A DNA stretch of 9,299 nt from Desulfobulbus sp. Lineage in GTDB: Bacteria; Desulfobacterota; Desulfobulbia; Desulfobulbales; Desulfobulbaceae. Every line of letters starts with the position of its first letter. Positions within the stretch are counted from its first letter, which is position 1. Positions 1 to 6,418 of the stretch are shown here, one piece after another. The translations under genes were made by a program, and so were the position numbers. A model generated the notes under the pieces. The model was not told where the DNA came from. It worked only from the letters and a program-made list of their open reading frames with translations, and searched no databases. The stretch spans positions 1-9,299 of the forward strand of contig JAUWAH010000058.1 of NCBI GenBank assembly GCA_030602145.1, read 5' to 3'.

Positions 1-158
1 CATCATACATGGAAACCGCGGAATGGTTTCAACCGCGTCCCTGCCTCGCCGGATCAAGCCACATCCTGGATGCCGGTCATTTCCGGCTTCATAAAATGGT
101 CGGCCTATGGTACGTTTGGCGCGCCGGGACCAAGGCGTGGGAACTTCGCGCCGGATGA
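1..158 (+). CDS. C-terminal end of an unrecognised protein (partial)
   Basis: The 5' part lies outside the window. The reading frame whose first whole codon is at position 3 runs open to a TGA at 156-158, giving 51 residues. The sequence is protein-like, with aromatic and charged residues spread evenly (for example the motif ETAEWFQPRP near the start and LHKMVGLWYVWRAGTKAW near the end). Its stop overlaps the tsaE start as ATGA (155-158), the signature of translational coupling, which is the main reason to believe this frame over the other open frame here. I do not recognise the family; the fragment is too short for a domain call. No signal or membrane segment is evident in what remains. Confidence 0.6.
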   Translation, partial: SYMETAEWFQPRPCLAGSSHILDAGHFRLHKMVGLWYVWRAGTKAWELRAG

Positions 159-703
159 CCTCTACCGCCACCATCGAGACCACCATGTCGTACTCCGACA
201 CCGCACCCCTGACCCTTCGCTGCTCGAGCACAGACGAGTTGCGACCGTTGGCAGAGGCCGTCGCCGAGGTGCTTGCCCCGAACGATGTGCTGCTTTTGGC
301 TGGAGGTCTGGGTGCGGGAAAAACCACCCTCGCCCAGATGCTGGCCAAGGCAATGGGAGTTGGTGACGATCAGTATGTTTCCAGCCCGACCTTTGCTCTG
401 GTGCACGAACACCGCGGCCGCCTGCCGTTCTATCACATGGATCTGTACCGGCTGACTGGCGAGGAGGGGGTCGAGTTGGCCGGTTTGCTTGATTATTTCG
501 ACCTTCCGGGTGTCTGCGTGGTCGAGTGGCCGGATCGGATGGGCTCGCTGATTCCCGCGGAACGGTTGGAAATCACCCTCATCCCGGAGACAGACGCCGG
601 CCTGACAAGGATCGTGGTTCTGGTTCCCCATGGTCACTCGTGGTGTCTGCGTCTGAACCGGATCGCATCTCGGCTCGGCCTGACGACCATTGTCCATCCA
701 TGA
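155..703 (+). CDS. tsaE: tRNA threonylcarbamoyladenosine biosynthesis ATPase TsaE
   Basis: TsaE is the cytoplasmic P-loop ATPase that works with TsaB and TsaD to install threonylcarbamoyl on A37 of ANN-decoding tRNAs. Seen here (182 residues from 155): a Walker A GGLGAGKTT at about residues 50-58, the SPTF motif at 77-80, HMDLYRL at 94-100 and VVEWPDR at 122-128, all in the usual TsaE order. The usual family length is about 150-160 residues, so this copy has a modest extension at each end. I chose ATG 155 because it overlaps the stop of the preceding gene (ATGA). ATG 185 is an alternative start that would give 172 residues and a length closer to the norm. Neither has a strong ribosome binding site. 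The family call is secure; only the start is uncertain. Confidence 0.93.
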   Translation: MTSTATIETTMSYSDTAPLTLRCSSTDELRPLAEAVAEVLAPNDVLLLAGGLGAGKTTLAQMLAKAMGVGDDQYVSSPTFALVHEHRGRLPFYHMDLYRLTGEEGVELAGLLDYFDLPGVCVVEWPDRMGSLIPAERLEITLIPETDAGLTRIVVLVPHGHSWCLRLNRIASRLGLTTIVHP

Positions 704-768
704 CCAATACCGCCGGCGACCACTGAGGCCCCCGGGTCAGATCCTCGCCGCCCCCAACACGAGCAGTC

Positions 769-2532
769 ATGAACAACGGCATCATCACCCTGCACTCCTG
801 CCCCAAGCACTACACCTACGATCAGGACAAGGCCTGAACCCCCGAGGAGACCGTGGCCCGGTTTCACGACCGGTTAAAGGCGACCCGCCTCGATATCCTC
901 AAGGAGATCCGTCGCATCGACACAGGCCGCCTCGACATCCCCGTCTATTTCAGTATCTGCGGCGCGGATGCCCACCGGATCATCGGCAACAAGAAACAGA
1001 TGGGCAAGGGGTCGACACCCGAGCAATCGCGGGCCAGCGCCTGTATGGAGTTGGGCGAGCGGTTCAGTTTTTTTAGTTTTCTTAATAATCCTGAAAAATT
1101 CCTCGTCGGCGACTACGAGGCCATGGAGGCCCAGGGGCATCCGGTTCTGCCCATGGAAACCCTGCTGCAGTCGGTGCATGATACTGATTTGGCGGTCGAA
1201 CAGTTGCGGCAACTGCTTGTCGGCCTGCCGCTAAGGTGGACCTGGGCGCTGCGGTTGTCCGACAACACCCCGCTGCTGGTTCCCTTTTCCTGGTTTTACG
1301 CGATCAACGAGTTCAATGGCCCTTCGGCGGGCAACACCTTCGAGGAGGCGGTGATCCAGGGCATCAGCGAAGTGGTGGAGCGGCATGTCTGCGGACTGAT
1401 CTCCCGCGACCACATCCCCACACCGGCCATTGATCAGGCCTCAATCACCGATCCGGTGGCCCTTGAGCTGCTCGCCAAGTTCCGCCGTAACGGCATTGAG
1501 GTGTATCTCAACGATTTTTCGCTGGATACCGGCATTCCAACCATCGGCGCCCTGGCCTGGGACCCGGCCACCTTCCCCGAGAAAAGCGAGATCGTCTATA
1601 CCGCCGGCACCACTCCGGATGCCAACAAGGCCCTGATCCGGGCCCTGACCGAGGTGGCCCAGCTGGCCGGCGACTTTATCAGCGGCTCCAATTACGTGGC
1701 CAGCGGCCTGCCCAAGCCGTTGAGCTTGGACGAGGTCGACTATCTGGTGCACAGCGACGGCGTCATCCGCCTGGAGGAGATGATCGATCTCAAGGACGAC
1801 GATATTCTCGTTGAGATCAACCGGTGCGTGGCGGCCCTGCAACGAATCGGCATGGAGGTGCTGGTGGTGAATACCACCCATCCGGAACTGCACATCCCTG
1901 CCGTCTACACCATTATTCCCGGTGCCCATTTCAGGGAACGGGCCATGGGAGGCAATGCCGCCCTGTTCGCCGCCAAGCTGGCCGCCGACCTGCTCGATGG
2001 TGACCACCTTGCCGCCAAGCTGGCCTCCATGCAGGCAGCCATGCCCCACGCCTACTACCTGCATTTTTTCCAGGGGAGGGCACTGTACGACCAGGGAAAG
2101 ACCACGCAGGCCCTGGCCTGTTTCCGGCAGGCCATGGAATTGGACCCGGCCGGGGAAGATCTGCCCTATCTCCATTCCTACATCGGCTCCTGTCTTCGCG
2201 ATCTCGAACGGTACGACGAGGCCATCGTCATGCTGGAGCAGGGGTTGCGGCTCGACGAAGAACGACCGGATATCTACAACACCCTGGGAGTCTGCTGCTA
2301 CAAGACCGGTCGCCATGCCGAGGCGGCGAACCATTTCCGACGGGCGGTCGAACTCAATCCGGTTTCAGCCATCGACTATGCCAATCTGGCCCTGAATCTC
2401 GAGCGGCTGGGCGAGCGCAACGAAGCCATCGTCAACTATGAGATCGCGCTTTCCCAGGATGCGACCATCGGCTTTGCCGTCGAGCGGTTGGCCCATCTGC
2501 TGGCGGCGGAAGCGGGCGAGAGACTGCCGTGA
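769..2532 (+). CDS. YcaO-domain protein with C-terminal TPRs; candidate selenoprotein with in-frame TGA
   Basis: YcaO enzymes use ATP to activate peptide-backbone amides (azoline, amidine or thioamide formation). Relatives of this free-standing type are often labelled 'ribosomal protein S12 methylthiotransferase accessory factor', but their substrate is unknown. Read from ATG 769 with TGA 835-837 decoded, the protein has 587 residues: an N-terminus with Cys11 and the recoded residue 23 followed by TPEETV; KQMGKG at about 76-81; the nucleotide/Mg motif ExxER (E94, E97, R98); GNTFEEA...EVVER (E192, E193, E201, E204); and about four TPR-like helical repeats over roughly 428-580. If the TGA stops translation, the only nearby start is GTG 853 (559 residues), with GAGGAG just 3 nt upstream. 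No TfuA or precursor-peptide gene is visible nearby. The stop overlaps waaF as GTGA. The YcaO-TPR call is firm; the extended start is moderately supported. Confidence 0.85.
835..837 (+). other. In-frame TGA, candidate selenocysteine (recoding) codon
   Basis: This TGA interrupts the YcaO frame after 22 codons from ATG 769. The frame is coding-like on both sides: YTYDQDKA before it and TPEETVARFHDRL after it. From memory, N-termini of related YcaO proteins carry a similar 'DKAx(T/S)PEET' stretch, which would place the TGA inside a conserved block, but I could not align them. Selenocysteine is the natural reading in a selenium-using deltaproteobacterium. Nonsense mutation, sequencing error or a 22-codon leader peptide are the alternatives. 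Confidence 0.5.
852..873 (+). promoter_or_regulatory. Possible bacterial SECIS-like hairpin region
   Basis: Two mutually exclusive hairpins lie just downstream of the TGA. One pairs CGTG (852-855) with CACG (865-868) around a 9-nt loop that begins with G, about 18 nt after the TGA. This fits the loose bacterial SECIS pattern of a G in the first two loop positions and roughly 16-37 nt spacing. The other pairs CCGGT (858-862) with ACCGG (869-873) around a 6-nt loop and looks more stable, but it lacks an early loop G. Short stems like these are common by chance, so this is only weak support for recoding. Confidence 0.28.
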
Positions 2533-3590
2533 AGCCTTGGCCCCATCATCCGCAGAAAATTCTGGTCCGCTCCACCAACTGGATCGGCGACGCGGTGATG
2601 ACCACGCCGGCGGTACGAACCATCCGCGAGAATTTTCCCGAAAGCGAGATCACCATGCTGGTCCATCCGTGGGTGAGCGATGTCTTTCGCTACAGCCCGC
2701 GGGTGGACCGATTGTTGTTGTACGACAAAAAAGGTCGGCACAAGGGCATTCAAGGCATGCTGCAACTGGCGGGCGAGTTGCGCCGGGAAACGTTCGATTG
2801 CGTCATCCTGCTCCAGAACGCCTTTGAGGCGGCCTTGATCACCCTGGCTGCCGGCATCCCGGTTCGTGGTGGCTACACCACCGACGGCCGCGGGTTGTTG
2901 TTGACGCATGGCGTCCAGAAGATCAATGAGTTGAATAAAAAACATGAAGTCAATTATTATCAGCGGATCATGCTCGGTCTTGGCTTCAAAACTGCTCCCA
3001 ATGAACTGGAGTTATTTATTCCCGGTGACCAGGTCGAGAACGCCCGAAGGCGGCTCGAAGCTTTGACCGGCAAGGCCAAAGGCAGTTTTCCGTTGATCGG
3101 TTTCAACCCCGGCGCCGCCTTTGGGCCGGCCAAACGCTGGCCGGCGGACAAATTCGCCGAGTTGGCGGTTCTCCTCAGCAGTCAGACCGATGCCCGCATC
3201 CTCCTGTTCGGCAGCCCGGCTGACAAGGAGACCGCCGCTGCCATCATCCGTGGTGCCGGGGCAGCCTCCTCCCGGATAATCGATCTCACCGGTGCCACGA
3301 CCTTGATCGAGGCCATGGCCCTGATTGGCGAATGCGACGTATTCGTCACCAATGATTCCGGCCCCATGCATGTGGCTGCCGCCCTGCGTACCCCGCTGGT
3401 GGCCATCTTCGGCTCCACCGACCATATAGCCACCGGGCCCTTTTCCGACAACGCCATGGTTATCCGTAAACCACTGGCATGCAGTCCCTGCAAGAAAAGC
3501 CAGTGCCCCGAGAAACATTTCCGCTGCATGAAACTGATCACCGCTGACGAAGTGGCCGCCGCGGTATTCGGTCAACTGGGAGAGGGATGA
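2529..3590 (+). CDS. waaF: Lipopolysaccharide heptosyltransferase II (GT9)
   Basis: WaaF transfers the second L-glycero-D-manno-heptose from ADP-heptose to the LPS inner core on the cytoplasmic face of the inner membrane. The 353-residue product is typical in length. It shows the N-terminal GT-B start RSTNWIGDAVMTTPAV (about 14-29), the nucleotide-sugar domain opening GFNPGAAFGPAKRWP (191-205), NDSGPMHVAAA (275-285) and FGSTDH (294-299). Near the C-terminus, cysteines at about 318, 321, 326 and 333 form the CSPC...CP...C cluster usual for the family. It begins with GTG overlapping the YcaO stop (GTGA), preceded by GAGAG at 2518-2522. The next gene, gmhB, makes its donor precursor, which strengthens the call. 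Confidence 0.93.
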   Translation: MKPWPHHPQKILVRSTNWIGDAVMTTPAVRTIRENFPESEITMLVHPWVSDVFRYSPRVDRLLLYDKKGRHKGIQGMLQLAGELRRETFDCVILLQNAFEAALITLAAGIPVRGGYTTDGRGLLLTHGVQKINELNKKHEVNYYQRIMLGLGFKTAPNELELFIPGDQVENARRRLEALTGKAKGSFPLIGFNPGAAFGPAKRWPADKFAELAVLLSSQTDARILLFGSPADKETAAAIIRGAGAASSRIIDLTGATTLIEAMALIGECDVFVTNDSGPMHVAAALRTPLVAIFGSTDHIATGPFSDNAMVIRKPLACSPCKKSQCPEKHFRCMKLITADEVAAAVFGQLGEG

Positions 3591-4234
3591 TGACGGCAGC
3601 GGCAGGGACAGGCGGAAAGGGATCATTGAGGCCGGCGGTCTTCCTCGACCGGGACGGTACCATCAACGAGCAGATGGGGTACATCAATCACCTGACCCGT
3701 TTTCACCTCCTGCCGGGGGTTGGGGAGGCGATCCGCAACCTTAATGCCCACGGCCTGCCGGTGGTGGTGGTCACCAACCAGTCGGGGCTGGCGAGGGGCT
3801 ATTTCCCGGAATCGCTGCTCGACCAGGTGCACGAAACCATGCATCGTCTGCTGGCCCTCGACGGTGCCCATGTCGACGGCCTCTACGTCTGCCCCCATCA
3901 CCCCGAGGCCAAGGAGGAACGGTTCCGCCTTGCCTGCACCTGCCGCAAACCGCGTCCCGGCCTGCTCGAACAGGCGGCCGCCGACTTAAACCTCGATCTG
4001 CGCCGCTCTTATGTGGTGGGCGATCGCTGGTCGGACGTGCGTTGCGGCGCTGCGGTCGGGGCGACCTCTATTCTGGTCCTGACCGGATACGGCCGCGGCG
4101 ATGCCGCCTTCGTCGGGCCAAGTCATCCGGTTCAGCCGGCCCATGTGGCCGAGGATCTGGCCGCTGCGGTGGACTGGATTCTCGCCCGGGAGCGACTGCT
4201 CGGGACCGCGGACCTTGCATCCGAAACCCGGTAA
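3587..4234 (+). CDS. gmhB: D-glycero-beta-D-manno-heptose-1,7-bisphosphate 7-phosphatase
   Basis: This is a HAD-superfamily (IIIA) phosphatase that removes the 7-phosphate from heptose-1,7-bisphosphate on the route to ADP-heptose for LPS. Seen here (215 residues): the catalytic aspartates in FLDRDGTIN (D21, D23), TNQSG at 63-67, the zinc ligands expected for GmhB (C102, H104, C117, C119 in CPHH...CTC), the CRKP lysine K121, and GDRWSD at 145-150. Length is slightly above the usual 180-190 residues because of a short N-terminal tail and a C-terminal extension. ATG 3587 overlaps the waaF stop; a second ATG at 3590 follows at once and sits better behind the GGGAGAGGG ribosome binding site, so the protein may have 214 residues. 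The pairing with waaF fits an ADP-heptose/LPS core role. Confidence 0.93.
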   Translation: MMTAAAGTGGKGSLRPAVFLDRDGTINEQMGYINHLTRFHLLPGVGEAIRNLNAHGLPVVVVTNQSGLARGYFPESLLDQVHETMHRLLALDGAHVDGLYVCPHHPEAKEERFRLACTCRKPRPGLLEQAAADLNLDLRRSYVVGDRWSDVRCGAAVGATSILVLTGYGRGDAAFVGPSHPVQPAHVAEDLAAAVDWILARERLLGTADLASETR

Positions 4235-4238
4235 TGCC

Positions 4239-5114
4239 GTGAGCGGTGCCCTCATCGGTCAGTCGGTGTTCAACCGGCTGGGCGAATCCCCCCTGTGTAT
4301 CGCCCATCGCGGTTTTCGGGCCTGCTTCCCTGAAAACACCCTCTGTGCATTTGCCGCCAGCCTGGGGCGGTGCGACATGATCGAACTCGATGTCCGGCTC
4401 AGTTCCGATCGGGTCGCCGTGGTCTTCCATGACCGGATGCTGGCCAGGACCAGCGATGCCGGCCGGAAGGCTGCCGAACTGGGCATGGCCTCCCTGGCGC
4501 TCGAAGATTGGCCTTTGGCCGCCCTGCGCCGGTTGGACGCCGGTTCCTGGTTCGTGGAGAACGACCCCTTCGGGACCATTGCTTCGGGCAGGGTGGACTT
4601 GGACTCGCTGCTGGCCCTGATGCCGCAAAGGATCCCAACGCTCCGCGAAACCCTGGCCTGGGCAATGCACCAGGGTATGGCGCTCAACATCGAACTCAAG
4701 GATCTGGGAACGGACCGGATGAACGAGGTGCTGGTTGCCGAGGTGGTGGCTGTGATCGACGGCGCCAGTGCCGGCAACCTGGTTCTGATCTCCTCCTTCA
4801 ACCACCTGATGCTGCGCCACTGCCATCGGCTGGCCCCGAAGATCGCCACCGCCGCCCTGCAGGAGGGCGCACATCCCGACGACCTGCTTGCCTATCTCCT
4901 CAATCTTGGGGTCTGGGCGTACCATCCTGAGGATTCGATCACCTCGTCCTCGCTGATCCGCACTCTGCGGACCGCCGACTTGCATGTCAATGTCTTCACC
5001 GTCAACGAACCGCATCGGCAGCGCTGTCTCATTGAAGCCGGCGCAACCGGCATTATTACCGATTTTCCCGCTCCCTTCCCCGAGACAACTGGCATCCCCC
5101 AGCCTCGACACTGA
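4239..5114 (+). CDS. Glycerophosphodiester phosphodiesterase (GDPD family)
   Basis: GDPD enzymes hydrolyse glycerophosphodiesters from phospholipid turnover to glycerol-3-phosphate and an alcohol. The 291-residue product has the full catalytic set in a TIM-barrel order: IAHRG (H23, R24), PENT (E32), IELDV (E49, D51), VFHD (H64, D65), NIELK (E152, K154), SSF at 185-187, NVFTVN at 251-256 and GIITDFP at 271-277. No signal peptide is seen, so it is probably cytoplasmic. I start it at GTG 4239, 4 nt after the gmhB stop. The frame is open further upstream to ATG 4101, but that part only shadows gmhB in another frame. No strong ribosome binding site is seen, consistent with coupling to gmhB. It is the last gene of the packed block. 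The substrate head group cannot be read from sequence. Confidence 0.88.
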   Translation: MSGALIGQSVFNRLGESPLCIAHRGFRACFPENTLCAFAASLGRCDMIELDVRLSSDRVAVVFHDRMLARTSDAGRKAAELGMASLALEDWPLAALRRLDAGSWFVENDPFGTIASGRVDLDSLLALMPQRIPTLRETLAWAMHQGMALNIELKDLGTDRMNEVLVAEVVAVIDGASAGNLVLISSFNHLMLRHCHRLAPKIATAALQEGAHPDDLLAYLLNLGVWAYHPEDSITSSSLIRTLRTADLHVNVFTVNEPHRQRCLIEAGATGIITDFPAPFPETTGIPQPRH

Positions 5115-5358
5115 AGCACGCGCCGAAGACTGTCCTCTCCGTTCCGGCATCATTTTTTTCTTTTTCCCCATGCAGCCCCGGAAGCATTGCGCCGCAAGAG
5201 TTTTCTGACCATTGTCCTCGGCAGTGGTATCCACCCCAGGGGAAAATTTGGTTGTTGCCCGGTTCTAACGCAAAGCTAACATTTCAGAATCATATGCTAT
5301 TTCATGTTGGTTCGTTCGTCCGAGCAGTAGAACGATTCTTTTTGCGAAACCATCATAT

Positions 5359-5388
5359 TTGCAGTTGCAAACCTTGGAGGAATATATA
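5359..5388 (+). promoter_or_regulatory. Possible sigma-70 type promoter
   Basis: TTGCAG (5359-5364) and TATATA (5383-5388) are separated by 18 nt and lie in an AT-rich setting. Both are fair matches to -35 and -10 boxes and would send transcription rightward into the gene-poor stretch and perhaps on to the SET gene about 540 bp away. AT-rich DNA yields such matches by chance. Confidence 0.28.
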
Positions 5389-5406
5389 AAATCGCAAAAA
5401 TTTTTA

Positions 5407-5437
5407 GGCCGGAACATGGTCGGCCGAAATGGACCAT
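5407..5437 (+). promoter_or_regulatory. Overlapping, mutually exclusive hairpins
   Basis: GGCCG (5407-5411) can pair with CGGCC (5421-5425). ATGGTC (5416-5421) can instead pair with GACCAT (5432-5437). The stems share bases, so only one can form at a time, and they lie about 15-45 nt downstream of the possible promoter start. Such an arrangement resembles an attenuator, but no T-run follows on the + strand. Confidence 0.22.
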
Positions 5438-5941
5438 AGTCATGGCTGCACGGTGAAACCAAAGCTGATCACCAAGAGATGACCAATGCCCCAGACGGCT
5501 GGTGGCAAGGAGGGTACAACCAGACAGAGTGGAAGTGCATCGAGAAACAAAGCTCAAGGAGTGTGATTGCCGCCATCCGGCAATCTCCACGACCGGATAG
5601 TTGGCTGAGTCAACGATGAACAACCATGATCTCGAAGGGATTGGAATCTTGCCGAGAGGCAAGTGCAAAACAACGCGTTGTTCTGTTTGCTCATATTTCG
5701 GGAAATTGTTGTGATGTCCGCCTGACTGCCTTGAAATCCGGGCTGTTCGGGATGCTCCTTTTTTTCTGTTGGTCACCTGTCCGCAGATATGCTGTTGATG
5801 GGTTTTGTTTCTTAACCATTGTCATTCTCGTAACAATTGGCGAGAACGGCCCTCCGTGCGTCATCACCTTCCGGTCGCGTGATGTACGGTTGTTCGTTGC
5901 CGATATGGACGGGCTTGTCACTCTTCGTGGAGATGATGCAC

Positions 5942-6418
5942 ATGTTGTACCCCGACCAATTCGGGAAGGACCCCCTCTTCCCAAAACACTCTGACTTTGC
6001 GGTAGTTTTCAAAGATGAACTGATCGGCAGGGGCGTGATTACTTACCGCTCCTTTGCCGAGGGCGAGGTGATTGCTCGCATGGCCGGACACATTGTTCCC
6101 GATATCCGCCAGCACACCCTGCAGATCACCCCGAACTCTCACCTCTTCGATCCCTATTTCAGCGGTTTTTTCCTCCATTCCTGTGCCCCCAACATTTCCT
6201 TGAACATGGTCACCTTGACCGTGACCGCCCTGCGGGATATCACCGCCAACAGTTTTCTGTATATGGATTACGCCGAGACCGAGGATGTGCTCTATAAGCA
6301 GTTTCCCTGCTCCTGCGGCGCTCCCAACTGCCGCGGGTGGGTCACCGGGCGCAAGGAGGTCCATCCGGCAGCCATCGCCCGGTCCGAACCTGGTCAACTC
6401 AAGCAGGACCACCGTTGA
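5942..6418 (+). CDS. Small SET-domain protein (putative protein-lysine methyltransferase)
   Basis: SET proteins transfer methyl groups from S-adenosylmethionine to lysine side chains. The 158-residue product is nearly a bare SET domain: ELIGRGVIT at about 26-34 (the usual G-x-G entry), LHSCAPN at 78-84 where NHSCxPN is expected, FLYMDYAE at 105-112 supplying the usual SET tyrosine, and a post-SET cysteine cluster CSCGAPNC (C123, C125, C130). I chose ATG 5942 because GGAG lies at 5929-5932 with 9-nt spacing. ATGs at 5933 and 5936 are alternatives, and the frame stays open to 5837, but that part looks non-coding. Its stop overlaps the TTG start of the next gene, so the two are probably one functional unit. 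The target is unknown; it could be a protein encoded elsewhere or its partner. Confidence 0.82.
   Translation: MLYPDQFGKDPLFPKHSDFAVVFKDELIGRGVITYRSFAEGEVIARMAGHIVPDIRQHTLQITPNSHLFDPYFSGFFLHSCAPNISLNMVTLTVTALRDITANSFLYMDYAETEDVLYKQFPCSCGAPNCRGWVTGRKEVHPAAIARSEPGQLKQDHR
6405..6417 (+). promoter_or_regulatory. Ribosome binding site and TTG start of the PLP enzyme
   Basis: AGGA at 6405-6408 lies 6 nt before TTG 6415-6417. This TTG overlaps the SET stop (TTGA, 6415-6418). The spacing and coupling favour TTG over the in-frame ATG at 6337, whose extra 26 codons shadow the SET gene. Confidence 0.65.

Larger units (their letters stand above)
5115..5941 (+). other. Long intergenic stretch, AT-richer core, no supportable gene
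   Basis: About 830 bp separate the phosphodiesterase from the SET gene. The middle (about 5220-5830) is clearly lower in GC than the flanking genes. Open frames here are short or have odd composition. A 46-codon frame at 5479-5619 begins just after AAGAG and its stop overlaps a 32-codon frame starting at 5616; neither resembles a protein I know. A reverse-strand frame over 5297-5776 is rich in Ser and has no ribosome binding site I can see. T-runs at 5150-5167 lack a convincing hairpin, so no terminator is called. The stretch could be a decayed insertion, a structured RNA or a long leader of the SET gene. Confidence 0.6.

Noticed and set aside
3480..3540. Cysteine cluster at the C-terminus of WaaF, first taken as a possible added metal site.
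   Set aside because: From family knowledge a CxPC...CP...C pattern is normal in heptosyltransferase II proteins.
4101..4238. Upstream extension of the phosphodiesterase to ATG 4101.
   Set aside because: It overlaps gmhB in another frame and is rich in Pro, Arg and Trp as a shadow would be; family similarity begins only after GTG 4239.
5145..5170. T-rich run after the phosphodiesterase as a Rho-independent terminator.
   Set aside because: No stable GC stem precedes the T-run.
4068..5234. Long reverse-strand open frame opposite the phosphodiesterase; a similar one at 6394-7596 opposite the PLP enzyme.
   Set aside because: Both are antisense shadows of well-supported genes in GC-rich DNA, have low-complexity Gly/Gln/His-rich translations and show no domain motifs.
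5400..5425. Hairpin 5407-5425 as a reverse-strand terminator.
   Set aside because: On the reverse strand it is followed by TAAAAATTTTT rather than an immediate T-run, and no reverse-strand gene needs it.
5479..5619. 46-codon + strand frame (starting MTNAPDGWW), with a 32-codon frame overlapping its stop.
   Set aside because: A weak AAGAG site and stop/start overlap are suggestive, but length and composition fit chance and no family is recognised.
5297..5776. Reverse-strand 159-codon frame in the AT-rich stretch.
   Set aside because: Ser-rich odd composition, no visible ribosome binding site, no recognisable motif. Transposase ancestry was considered but nothing supports it.
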